This document shows positions 8,384-17,513 of a stretch of DNA of 64,000 nucleotides, piece after piece. Every line of letters begins with the position of its first letter. The first letter of the stretch is position 1. The notes under the pieces were generated by a model, which was not told where the DNA came from, did not search any database, and worked only from the letters and a program-made list of their open reading frames with translations. The stretch is from an uncultured Rhodospirillaceae bacterium (GTDB lineage Bacteria; Pseudomonadota; Alphaproteobacteria; Azospirillales; Azospirillaceae). The position numbers and the translations under genes are program-made. The stretch lies in NCBI GenBank assembly GCA_937927415.1, contig CALBDS010000060.1, forward strand, positions 62,001 through 126,000, given 5' to 3'.

Positions 8384-9079
8384 TCAGATGGTCAGGTTGA
8401 TGCCGGTCGATGCCCCGCCGGTGGCCGGAGTGGACGGTGCCGGAGCCTGCAACCGGATCGCCGGTCCCGTTGCCGAAGCGCCAGCCGCCGACACGGCCGC
8501 GTTGACGGCCGCCAGACGCAGGGATGCGGCATGGGTGCTGTTGTGCCCCGTGCGCGATGCCCCGTCGCCGGATCGCCCGGTGGTGCCGGTTCCGCCCGCC
8601 GTGCCATCGGTGGCGGTGGCGTCACCCGTGGTCCCGTTTCGGCCCGTGGCGTTTCCGCCGGCCGTGCCGCCGACAACGGCGTCGTAACGGGGGGTGGCCG
8701 CGGCCTTTTCCTTCTGCTGCGCTTCCATATACTGCTTCAGCGCGGCCTCGGACGGGATCTGGTCGATGGCCTTGCCCGTGGCGGGATCGCGGAAGAGAAT
8801 GATGAGGCGCGACGCTTCGGAATTGAAACTGACACCGATGCGGGGGTAACGGTTGACCAGCGGATCATCCTTGCCGCCGTCCGGCGCCGGTGTGGCGGCC
8901 TGCGGGATGGGGGTATCGGTGGTGACCACGGGGGTGGCGGGAACCGCGCTGCCGGTGGCCGCGGTGGAGGCAGAGGCCAGAGTCCCGGTGCCGGCCCCGT
9001 CGTCGGCGGCTGCGCCGCTGCGGGCCGTCATGACCGCGGACGCGCTGGGCGCCGCCCATGTGGCGATGGCCACGTTCAT
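8384..9079 (-). CDS. FlaG-like flagellar protein with low-complexity tails
   Basis: About 231 residues. A central block, ASRLIILFRDPATGKAIDQI followed by PSEAALKQYM, resembles the FlaG domain (hydrophobic beta segment, D-x-x-T-G, then Q-I-P-x-E). FlaG proteins influence filament length. The flanks are long Ala/Gly/Thr-rich stretches without recognisable fold. The ATG at 9079 is chosen; a GTG nine bases upstream (9088) is an alternative, and the only SD-like sequence (AAGG) is not ideally spaced for either. The neighbouring YjfB-like gene lies 126 bases downstream. Confidence 0.65.
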   Translation of the reverse strand: MNVAIATWAAPSASAVMTARSGAAADDGAGTGTLASASTAATGSAVPATPVVTTDTPIPQAATPAPDGGKDDPLVNRYPRIGVSFNSEASRLIILFRDPATGKAIDQIPSEAALKQYMEAQQKEKAAATPRYDAVVGGTAGGNATGRNGTTGDATATDGTAGGTGTTGRSGDGASRTGHNSTHAASLRLAAVNAAVSAAGASATGPAIRLQAPAPSTPATGGASTGINLTI

Positions 9080-9216
9080 GACTGACACTCTACCTTAAAA
9101 TTTGGATAATGGTAGAGTAGCCCGCTTGGGCGGCGGCGTAAAGGGTTTGTTGGCGACAAGAAACGTCGCAGTACCGGATAATGTGTCCGGGTGGGATAAC
9201 AAACGGAAGCGGCGGC

Positions 9217-10371
9217 ATGTACAGGCGTGTGTGGGAGCGAGTCGTTTACCGGGATTCCCGGTTTTTCTGCGCCTTTCCCTCGGTGGTCCGGCGGACGGAC
9301 GGAGGCTTTGCCGTGGGCTTCCGCCGGGCGCGGGATCATCGGTGGATGAGCGGGAAAACCCTGGCGCCGGGGGATCCGGGGTTCGACTCGGTTGACCATC
9401 TGGACACCCGCTCGCACCTGTGCCTGCTGCACCTGACCCCGGATTTCGCCCCGGTGGGGGAACCATCCATGCTGCCCCCCGACCCGGAGGCGGGGGACCA
9501 GGACGCCAACCTGACGCTTCTGCCCGACGGGCGGCTGATGATGGCCGGCTTCACCTGGTACCCGGTGCCCGCCGGCCGGGGGGAGGAGTTGCGCGCCCTG
9601 GGGCTGGCGCTGGTGGGCAGCGCCGAGCACACCGGCTGCCTGTTCGCCTTCTGGGGCGGTTACACCCGTTTCAGCCGCGACGGCCGCCATTGGACCCCGC
9701 ACCGCTATCTGCCGGTGGTGCCGGGGCAGGCGGACATCGTGCCGGGCCTGCGCCCCTATCACGGCGGGCCGGTGCGGGGGCGGGCGGCCGTCGGGGCGGA
9801 CGGCACCCTTTATCAGGCGGCCTACGCCATCCGGGCCAGCGACGGGCGCAGTGTGGCGCTGCTGCACGTCTCGCCGGACGGGGGGAAAAACTGGGGGTTC
9901 CGCAGCGTTATCGCGGTGGACGAGGACGGGCCGGGCGGCTTCGTGGAGCCGTCGCTGCAATGGCTGCCCGACGGGCGGCTGATCGCCTTTTTGCGCACGG
10001 TGGGGCTGGGCGACCGCATCGCCACCGCGGTGTCGGCCGACGGCGGGCACACATGGGATCCATGGGTGCTGCACCCGGTCCGGGGACATCCCACCGATGC
10101 GGTGCCGCTGCCCGACGGGCGGCTGTTCGTGGTGTCGGGCTGGCGGCACGCGCCGTACGGCGTGCGCGCCCGGCTGTGGGATCCGGCGGCGGGCGGGCTG
10201 GACACCGCCGTCGAGGTTGTGGTGTGCGACGACGCCCCTTCTCCCGACACGGGCTATCCGTGGGCGGCGGCCCTGCCCGACGGGCGGGTGCTGGTGGTCT
10301 ATTACCGGTGCGATTCCGAGGGGGTGCGCCACATCGCCATGACCCTTCTGGAGCCGGCAGCCGGGGGGTAG
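9217..10371 (+). CDS. Sialidase-like BNR-repeat (six-bladed propeller) protein
   Basis: A 384-residue protein with at least two Asp-box motifs (S-x-D-x-G-x-x-W): SPDGGKNW and SADGGHTW. Repeated LPDGRL and GTLYQA segments fit a beta-propeller of the exo-alpha-sialidase superfamily. No signal peptide is visible, so it is predicted cytoplasmic or non-classically exported. Catalytic residues of true sialidases could not be assigned, and many such proteins are not sialidases. Start ATG follows GGAAGCGG; in-frame ATGs upstream (9181) lack an SD. It is followed after 46 bases by the TPR gene on the same strand. Confidence 0.75.
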   Translation: MYRRVWERVVYRDSRFFCAFPSVVRRTDGGFAVGFRRARDHRWMSGKTLAPGDPGFDSVDHLDTRSHLCLLHLTPDFAPVGEPSMLPPDPEAGDQDANLTLLPDGRLMMAGFTWYPVPAGRGEELRALGLALVGSAEHTGCLFAFWGGYTRFSRDGRHWTPHRYLPVVPGQADIVPGLRPYHGGPVRGRAAVGADGTLYQAAYAIRASDGRSVALLHVSPDGGKNWGFRSVIAVDEDGPGGFVEPSLQWLPDGRLIAFLRTVGLGDRIATAVSADGGHTWDPWVLHPVRGHPTDAVPLPDGRLFVVSGWRHAPYGVRARLWDPAAGGLDTAVEVVVCDDAPSPDTGYPWAAALPDGRVLVVYYRCDSEGVRHIAMTLLEPAAGG

Positions 10372-10417
10372 GTCCGCGCTCTTGCGAGACGGCGGGATTC
10401 CGGGATTAACTGCCCCC

Positions 10418-11971
10418 ATGACCACGCCCCCACCGACACAACCCGACGCGACCGTCATCCGCGACACCCTGGCCCTGGCCCTCGACCGCCACATGGCCGG
10501 TCGCTTCGCCGAGGCGGAGGATCTTTACGCCCGCGTTCTGGGTGTGGATCCCGATCATCCCGACGCGCTGCACCTGCTGGGAATGCTGATGGGGCAGGTG
10601 GGGCGCCACGATCTGGGGCTGGAGCTGGTGGGCCGCGCCGCCGCCCTGCGCCCGGAGGCACCGGACATCCGCATCGACCGCGCCGTGCTGCTGGACGCCG
10701 CCGGGCACCATGGCCCGGCGCTGGAGGCCGGGCGGCGGGCCATGGCCATCGACCCATCCTTTGCCGAGGGGTGGACCGATCTGTCGGCCCTGCTGCGCAA
10801 CGCCGGGCGCACCGATGCCGCCATCGCCGGTCTGGAACGGGCGGTGCGGCTCATCCCCGGTCTGGACACCGCCCGCGAACGGCTGGCGTCGCTGCTGCGG
10901 GAAAAGGGGCGGCTGATGGTGGACATGGGCCGCAACCGCGAGGCGCTGCCCACCCTGGAACGCGCCGCAACCCTGGCGCCGCTGGACGCCGACATCGCCT
11001 TTTGGCAGGCCAACGCCCTTTATGCCCATGGCCGGCTGGAACGGGCGGTGCGGGCCTATGGCCGGGCGGCGGCGGTGGTGCCCGATTTCGCGTCGGCCCT
11101 GTTCAACCTGGGCGTCACCCAGATAAACCGGCTGGAGCTGGAGGCCGGAATCGCCGTGCTGGGCTGGGTCCAGCGGCTGATGCCCGATGCGGAGGAACCG
11201 CGGGAAAGCCGGCTGGCCGCCCTGGTCCGCTGCGGCCGGTGGGACGAGGCGCGGCGGGAATCCGCCGACCTGCTGGCGCTCAAGCTGCGCCCGGCCGATG
11301 GCCCCCACCCCCCGTCCGGTCCGCCCGCCGCCCGTGCGGGTGGGCCGCGCACCATGGACGTGGTGGCCTTCAGCCTGTGGGGAGCGCAGCCGCTGCACAC
11401 CATCGGCGCGGAGGAGAACGCCCGGCTGGCACCGCAGCTTTATCCGGGGTGGGAATGCCGGGTCTATCACGACGGCTCGGTTCCTCCTGCGGTGCTGGAT
11501 GCCCTGGCCGATGCCGGCGCCCGGCTGATCCCCATGCCGGACGGCGGCGACGGGGGCGGGTTCTACTGGCGCTATCTGGTGTCCGACGATCCGCTGGTGC
11601 GCCGCTTCGTCTGCCGCAGTTGCCACGCCCGCATCAACCCGCGCGAAGCGGCGGCGGTGCGTGACTGGATCGCGTCGGACCGGCCGTTCCATGTGATGCG
11701 CGACCATGTGCTGCACACCGATCCCATGATGGGCGGGCTGTGGGGCGGCATGGCCGGGGTGCTGCCGCCGCTGGCCCCGCTGGTCGGGCGGTTCGCCCGC
11801 TCCGCCACCGGGCCGCGGCAGGACCGGCGGTTCCTGCGGCAACAGGTGTGGCCGCTGGTTCGCGACCGCGCCCTGATCCACGACGCCCACCATCCGGGGC
11901 ATGGGGTGCTGTTCCCGCCGGTGATCGACGCGGGTGCTGCCGGCCACGTCGGCGGCATGGTGCGGGTTTAG
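10418..11971 (+). CDS. TPR protein with C-terminal degenerate glycosyltransferase-like domain
   Basis: A 517-residue protein. Residues about 1-290 are tetratricopeptide repeats (AEDLYARVLGVDPDHPDALH and similar units). From about residue 310 a separate domain begins (MDVVAFSLWGAQPLHTIGAEE). It contains GWECRVYHD, then a segment ending in NPREAAAVRDW, FHVMRDHVLH and GGLWGGMAG, the pattern of a bacterial GT-A-like family. At residues 400-407 the sequence reads RSCHARIN, where that family usually shows an R-D-x-D-S-R metal motif, so catalytic competence is doubtful. The stop overlaps the convergent hydrolase gene by four bases. Confidence 0.75.
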   Translation: MTTPPPTQPDATVIRDTLALALDRHMAGRFAEAEDLYARVLGVDPDHPDALHLLGMLMGQVGRHDLGLELVGRAAALRPEAPDIRIDRAVLLDAAGHHGPALEAGRRAMAIDPSFAEGWTDLSALLRNAGRTDAAIAGLERAVRLIPGLDTARERLASLLREKGRLMVDMGRNREALPTLERAATLAPLDADIAFWQANALYAHGRLERAVRAYGRAAAVVPDFASALFNLGVTQINRLELEAGIAVLGWVQRLMPDAEEPRESRLAALVRCGRWDEARRESADLLALKLRPADGPHPPSGPPAARAGGPRTMDVVAFSLWGAQPLHTIGAEENARLAPQLYPGWECRVYHDGSVPPAVLDALADAGARLIPMPDGGDGGGFYWRYLVSDDPLVRRFVCRSCHARINPREAAAVRDWIASDRPFHVMRDHVLHTDPMMGGLWGGMAGVLPPLAPLVGRFARSATGPRQDRRFLRQQVWPLVRDRALIHDAHHPGHGVLFPPVIDAGAAGHVGGMVRV

Positions 11972-12744
11972 GCCACCCGGCGCAGGAAACCGGCTATGGC
12001 GGCCAGCACGTCGTCGGCCTTGTCGCGGTGGGGGGTGTGGCCGCAGGCGGGCAGCAGCAGCGGTTCCGCCGGGCCGGACGACTGGCGGACGATGGCGTGC
12101 ACCTGATCCGGCGTGCCGTATTCGTCATCCTCCCCCTGGATCACCAGCAGCGGTGCGGTGATCCGCGGCAGGTGCTCCTCGATGTTCCAGGCGGCGAAGG
12201 GCGGCGACAGCCACACGTCGGCCCACAGGCGGAAGGTGTGGTCCGGCTCGGCGTGATGGCGGCCCAGCCGGGCGCGCAGGTCCGTCGTCTCCCACGCCGC
12301 CACCGCATCGCGGATCCCGGCCAGGGTGATGCCCTCGACGAACACATGGGCGGCTTCCACCACGGCACCGGCCAGCGGGCGCCCGGCCAGGGCGGCGAAC
12401 AGCAGCGCGATGGTTCCCCCGTCGCTGTGCCCGATCAGCAGCGGCCGTTCGATGCCGAAATGGTCGAGGACGCGGGGCAGGATTTCCACCGCTTCCCGCT
12501 CCAGATAGCCGGTGGCAAACGGTCCTGGCTGCGGGTCCGACCGCCCGTAGCCGCGGCGGGACCAGATCAGGGCGCCCGCCCCGGTCGCCGCCGCCAGTTG
12601 GTCGGGAAAGTCGCGCCACAGGGAGATGCTGCCCAGCCCTTCGTGCAGGAACACCAGTTCGGGCAGGGTGGGATCGGCGGCGGGAATCCGCCGGTATTCC
12701 AGCCGGACTCCGTCGAGGGTGAAGAACGAAGGTGCGGTCGTCAT
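11968..12744 (-). CDS. Alpha/beta-fold hydrolase
   Basis: A 258-residue protein with the classic alpha/beta hydrolase layout: oxyanion-hole region FLHEGLGS, nucleophile elbow GHSDGG (Ser107), acid residue near QGEDDEYGT and catalytic His in CGHTPHRD. Substrate cannot be predicted; members hydrolyse esters, lactones, epoxides or peptides. The ATG at 12744 is only two bases from AAGGAG, so initiation may be weak. It converges on and overlaps the TPR gene. Confidence 0.88.
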   Translation of the reverse strand: MTTAPSFFTLDGVRLEYRRIPAADPTLPELVFLHEGLGSISLWRDFPDQLAAATGAGALIWSRRGYGRSDPQPGPFATGYLEREAVEILPRVLDHFGIERPLLIGHSDGGTIALLFAALAGRPLAGAVVEAAHVFVEGITLAGIRDAVAAWETTDLRARLGRHHAEPDHTFRLWADVWLSPPFAAWNIEEHLPRITAPLLVIQGEDDEYGTPDQVHAIVRQSSGPAEPLLLPACGHTPHRDKADDVLAAIAGFLRRVA

Positions 12745-12891
12745 GACTCCTTCCCTATCAGCCGTTGACCGTTGCGGCAACCCGGCCTTTCCGCAGAGGG
12801 TGCGGCGGGGCTAACGCCCTTGCCCCCATGGCCGGCGGGCGGTTCCGGGTGTTTCTCAGGGGCAGACCTCATCACACGCCGGGGGTGTCCG

Positions 12892-13254
12892 ATGCGCCGT
12901 CTTCTCTGCCGCTTGGCCGCTGTGGCGGTCCTGTCCATGCCGGGGCTGGCCGCGGCCCAGCAGCTTCCCCTGCCGCGGGAACCGGGGCCGTATCAGGCGC
13001 CGCCCCTTTATGATGAGCAGGGCCGCCCCAACCTGCCGCAGGTGGGCGGGGCGGTTCAGACGCCCGCACCGTCCCATTGGAACGCCATGGGCCGCGACGC
13101 CCAGTTCCGCGCCGGCATGGGCCAGTACGGCACCGACAGCCGCCGCCCTTACAGCCCGACCCACAGGTTGAGCAACCTGCCGCCCGCCGCCACGGCCCGC
13201 GCCGCCCCGGTGCGTCCCGGTGCGCCGCCGCGCGCGCCGTGGGAAACGCGGTAA
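12892..13254 (+). CDS. Small exported protein of unknown function
   Basis: A 120-residue protein with a clear signal peptide (RRLLCRLAAVAVLSMPGLAAA, probable cleavage after AAA). The mature part starts QQLPLPREPGPYQAP and is Pro-, Ala- and Arg-rich with no known domain. An upstream in-frame extension from 12772 has no signal-like features and is not favoured. It resembles the exported protein at 887-1204 in size and layout. Only 13 bases separate its stop from the convergent ROK kinase stop. Function unknown. Confidence 0.65.
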   Translation: MRRLLCRLAAVAVLSMPGLAAAQQLPLPREPGPYQAPPLYDEQGRPNLPQVGGAVQTPAPSHWNAMGRDAQFRAGMGQYGTDSRRPYSPTHRLSNLPPAATARAAPVRPGAPPRAPWETR

Positions 13255-13267
13255 TCCGGCCGGGATA

Positions 13268-14182
13268 TCAGCCCAATTCGTCCGGGCGCCACAGCCACGC
13301 GGCCCCGCGCACGCCGCTGGAATCGCCGTGGCGGGCCGGGCGGATGGGGGTGTCGATGCTGTCGGAAAAGGCGAAACGCTCCACCACCGGCGGCAGGGCC
13401 TCGTAAAGGAACGGGATGTTGGACAGCCCGCCGCCCAGCACGATCACATCGGGATCCAGCAGGTTGACCACCGTCGCCAGCCCCCGCCCCAGACGGTCGG
13501 CCAGCCGCTCCAGGGTGGCCGCCGCCGCCCCGTCACCGGCCGCGGCACGGGCGGCGATCTCCTCCGCCGCCAGGGTGTCGCCGGTGACCCGCCGGTGATC
13601 CGCCGCCACCGCCGGGCCGGAGACGAAGGTTTCCAGGCACCCGCTCTTGCCGCAATAGCACGCCGGCCCCGGCCGCTCGCCGTCGGCGGGCCAGGGCAGG
13701 GGGGAATGGCCCCATTCGCCGGCCACCGCGTTGCGCCCGGACAGCGGGCGGCCGTGGACCACCACGCCGCCGCCGACCCCGGTGCCGAGGATGGCCGCGA
13801 ACACCACCCCCGCCCCGGCGGCGGCGCCGTCCGCCGCCTCCGACACCGCCAGACAATTGGCGTCGTTCTCCACCCGCACCGGGCGGCCCAGCACCGCGGC
13901 CAGATCGTGGTCGAACGGCTGGCCGATCAGCCAGGTGGAATTGGCGTTCTTCACCAGCCCGGTGCGCGGCGACACGATGCCGGGAATGCCAAGGCCCACA
14001 CTGGCCCGCCCGCCGCCGGCCTCCTGCTCCAGTGCGGCCACCAGGGCGGCGATGGCCTGGAGCGTGGCCGCGTAATCGCCCCGCGGGGAGGGAACCCGCC
14101 GCCGTGCCCGCTGGTTTCCATCGGCATCGAGCACGATGCCTTCGATCTTGGTGCCGCCCAGGTCGATGCCGATCCGGTTCAT
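13268..14182 (-). CDS. ROK-family sugar kinase (fructokinase-like)
   Basis: A 304-residue ROK protein. The phosphate-binding motif IGIDLGGTKIEG is at the N-terminus, a second motif is ILGTGVGGG, and the ROK zinc-site signature appears as GEWGHSPLPW followed by CYCGKSGCLE. The absence of an N-terminal helix-turn-helix makes it a kinase rather than a NagC/XylR repressor. Closest in style to fructokinase/Mak or N-acetylglucosamine kinase; the exact sugar is not certain. Start ATG at 14182 faces a divergent gene across 228 bases that presumably hold both promoters. Confidence 0.88.
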   Translation of the reverse strand: MNRIGIDLGGTKIEGIVLDADGNQRARRRVPSPRGDYAATLQAIAALVAALEQEAGGGRASVGLGIPGIVSPRTGLVKNANSTWLIGQPFDHDLAAVLGRPVRVENDANCLAVSEAADGAAAGAGVVFAAILGTGVGGGVVVHGRPLSGRNAVAGEWGHSPLPWPADGERPGPACYCGKSGCLETFVSGPAVAADHRRVTGDTLAAEEIAARAAAGDGAAAATLERLADRLGRGLATVVNLLDPDVIVLGGGLSNIPFLYEALPPVVERFAFSDSIDTPIRPARHGDSSGVRGAAWLWRPDELG

Positions 14183-14410
14183 GGGGAAAACGCCTGTCTC
14201 GTGTCCGCCGTTCAGGGATGGATAGGGTTACGCCGGGACGGGGGGCCGGGCAAGCGTGAGCGAGGCCGGAGTCCGTTGCCGGAAAACCGCACATGGCCGG
14301 GAATCCGGTGCCCCGCCCGGCTTTGGAATTGACCGGCGGGGCCGGGTTGGATGATATCGCGGCTTCCGGGCGCGTCTGCGTCCGACCGTAAAAACGCCGG
14401 AGCACCCGAT

Positions 14411-15142
14411 ATGACCCGCGAGCGCGCGCATCGCCGTTCCACCGTTTCCCTGTTCCGCCGTGCCGTCACCGCGCTGGGTGTGGCGGGTGCCCTGGTGGGC
14501 ATGACCGCCCCGGCGCTGGCGGCGGTGAAGACCAACGCCTGCTACACCCCGGCCCAGCACGCCGCCGAACAGCTCATCCGCCTGCACACCGAAATGATGG
14601 TGGTCGGCCTGACCTGCAAGGACGTGGTGCCGGCCAAGGCGCCGTTCGCCAAGTACCAGGAATTCACCGTCAAGAACCGCACCCTGATCTCCAAGGCGGA
14701 AGGCGAACTCGCCTCCTTCCTGGGCAAGGGGAGCAAGGCCGCCGGGACCCGTCAGTTCGACATGTACCGCACGGAAATGGCCAACGAGATCAGCCGCCGC
14801 GCGGCGATCATCGGCACGCCGCTCTATTGCTCCACCTTTGTGGACCGCACCCAGGCCGCGGTGGCGCTGTCGGCGGACGATCTGCGCGTGCTGACCGCCG
14901 ATGAAAAGGGGGCGGGCCTGATGCATCTGGCCGAAGCCCCGCTGTGCGGCACCAAGGTCGCCAGCTACCCCGACGCCGCCCCGTACGAGGTGGCGCAGGC
15001 CCCGACCGGCAAGCCGGCGAAGGCGTCGGGCAAGCCCGCCAAGCCCGCAAAGGCGTCCAAGCCCACCACCCCGGCGAAGGCCCCGGCCAAGCCCGCCAAG
15101 CCGGGCCTGAAGCAGAACGCCTCCTACACCCCGGCGCGGTAA
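14411..15142 (+). CDS. Periplasmic protein of unknown function with Lys/Pro/Ala-rich tail
   Basis: A 243-residue protein. A signal peptide spans about residues 1-38 (hydrophobic core VTALGVAGALVGMTAPALA). The folded part (about 39-190) has four cysteines in the contexts NACYTPAQ, GLTCKDV, LYCSTF and PLCGTK, which could form disulfides. The C-terminal 45 residues are repeats of KPAK/KASK type ending in NASYTPAR. That ending echoes the NACYTPAQ at the mature N-terminus, with the Cys replaced by Ser. An upstream extension from 14351 is not favoured. Domain unknown. Confidence 0.7.
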   Translation: MTRERAHRRSTVSLFRRAVTALGVAGALVGMTAPALAAVKTNACYTPAQHAAEQLIRLHTEMMVVGLTCKDVVPAKAPFAKYQEFTVKNRTLISKAEGELASFLGKGSKAAGTRQFDMYRTEMANEISRRAAIIGTPLYCSTFVDRTQAAVALSADDLRVLTADEKGAGLMHLAEAPLCGTKVASYPDAAPYEVAQAPTGKPAKASGKPAKPAKASKPTTPAKAPAKPAKPGLKQNASYTPAR

Positions 15143-15161
15143 CCCCGTCTCCCGGCCGCTC

Positions 15162-15923
15162 ATGACCACGGCGGAGCCGTCCGGCAACGCCCGGACGGCC
15201 TGCCTCCGGGGTGCTGCCGTACGGGCGGCGATTCGGGAAGCGTTGGGGATGCCGGGGGTGGTGCTGTTCGCCAGCTACCTCGGTTTCGGCTCCCTGGCGC
15301 GGGAAACGGGCTTCGGTCTGGGGGCCGGGCTGGTTTCCACCGCCACCGGCTGGGCCTTGCCGGGGCAGATGGCGCTGGTGGAATTGTGGTCCATCGGCGC
15401 CTCGCTGGTGGCGATCGGGCTGGCGGTGGCCCTGACCAACACCCGCCTTCTTCCCATGGTCGTCACCCTGCTGCCGCTGTTGCGCGGCAGCGCGCCGGAC
15501 CGGCCGGTCCCGCGCTGGTGGCTGTACGCCCTGGCCCACGTCATCGCCGTCACCACCTGGGCCAACGCCATGCGCCGCCTGCCGGAGTTGCCGGCGCAAT
15601 CCCGGCCGGCGTGGTTTGCCGCCTATGGCGCCACCCTTTTCGCCGTCACCCTGGCGGGAACGGCGGGCGGGTTCTTCCTGGCCGGCGTGGTGCCGAAGCC
15701 GGTGACGCTGGGGCTGGTGTTCCTCAATCCCATTTATTTCCTGATGCTGTTCGCGGTGGACCTGAAACAGCGCGCGCGGGTGCTGGCGCTGGCCTTCGGG
15801 CTGGTGACGGGGCCGCTGCTGCATCTGGTCGCCCCCACCTATGGCCTGCTCATCACCGGTGTTGCGGCGGGAACGCTGGCCTTCGTCCTCGATGCCCTTT
15901 GGTCGCGGCGGGGTGGGGCATGA
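15162..15923 (+). CDS. azlC: AzlC-family branched-chain amino-acid exporter, large subunit
   Basis: A 253-residue integral membrane protein with about seven hydrophobic segments. The opening AIREALGMPGVVLFASYLGFG matches the AzlC N-terminal region, and GLVFLNPIYFLML is a conserved later helix. AzlC pairs with a small AzlD subunit, encoded next with an ATGA overlap. The pair exports branched-chain amino acids or azaleucine in characterised bacteria. It lies just upstream of, but separated by 327 bases from, a branched-chain amino-acid importer. Confidence 0.85.
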   Translation: MTTAEPSGNARTACLRGAAVRAAIREALGMPGVVLFASYLGFGSLARETGFGLGAGLVSTATGWALPGQMALVELWSIGASLVAIGLAVALTNTRLLPMVVTLLPLLRGSAPDRPVPRWWLYALAHVIAVTTWANAMRRLPELPAQSRPAWFAAYGATLFAVTLAGTAGGFFLAGVVPKPVTLGLVFLNPIYFLMLFAVDLKQRARVLALAFGLVTGPLLHLVAPTYGLLITGVAAGTLAFVLDALWSRRGGA

Positions 15924-16276
15924 GCGGGGACCATCTCATGGGAAGCGGTGACGTATGGCTGCCGCTGCTGGTGGCGGCGGCGGTGACCTATGCGGCCCGT
16001 GGCCTGGGGGTGGCGCTGGGCGGGCGGCTGGACCCCAACGGCGCCGTGTTCCGCTGGGTCGGGTGTGTGGCCTATGCCCTGCTGGCCGGGCTGGTGGCGC
16101 GGATGATCGTTTTTCCCGTCGGCCCGCTGGCCGCCACCGGCCTGCCGGTGCGGGCCGGGGCCACGGCGGCGGCCCTGCTGGTGTTCTGGATCACCGGGCG
16201 CAGCGTGCTGTGGGGAGCGGTGGCCGGCGTGGCCGGGCTCAGCCTGTTGGCGCGGCTGATCCCCCCGGTTCTCTGA
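15920..16276 (+). CDS. azlD: AzlD-family small subunit of amino-acid exporter
   Basis: A 118-residue membrane protein with four hydrophobic segments, including AVTYAARGLGVALGG, a VGCVAYALLAGLVARM helix and an LLVFWITGRSVLWGAVAG helix, as expected for AzlD. The start overlaps the azlC stop (ATGA), so the two are translationally coupled. An ATG six codons downstream is an alternative start. Confidence 0.83.
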   Translation: MSGDHLMGSGDVWLPLLVAAAVTYAARGLGVALGGRLDPNGAVFRWVGCVAYALLAGLVARMIVFPVGPLAATGLPVRAGATAAALLVFWITGRSVLWGAVAGVAGLSLLARLIPPVL

Positions 16277-16603
16277 GAAACCGGACAGAAAGTCATGGCC
16301 GAAGGTAAAGTCATGACCATTACTCATGGCCGGCTGTTTTGAATGTAACCTTGCCGCGGCCTTTTGTCGATGTTGGGCGTCGAAAAGCGAATGATGCTAC
16401 CTCTACGGGGTTTCCATACTTGCCCACGCCGAAGACAGTGAGTTAACGTCCGGGGTGACAACAATTCGGTCTGGCGCAGTCATCATAGAAATGTACGCGC
16501 CACGGATCGTCAGTTCAGGGAGCGGTGATTTGGTGAACGGGAACATGCATGTTCTCGCCCCGTATCCCGTGCGCGCATGCCTTAACAGCGCGGGAAGGGG
16601 CTA
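16277..16603. other. Intergenic region upstream of the liv operon, no gene seen
   Basis: 327 bases lie between azlD and livH, less GC-rich than the flanks. A weak six-base-pair hairpin CCGGTT/AACCGG (16265-16284) overlaps the azlD stop. Short repeated AAGTCATG motifs occur near 16290-16312. The liv promoter should lie here, but no confident hexamers were recognised. Confidence 0.4.
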
Positions 16604-17509
<906 letters not shown>

Positions 17510-17513
17510 GGCG

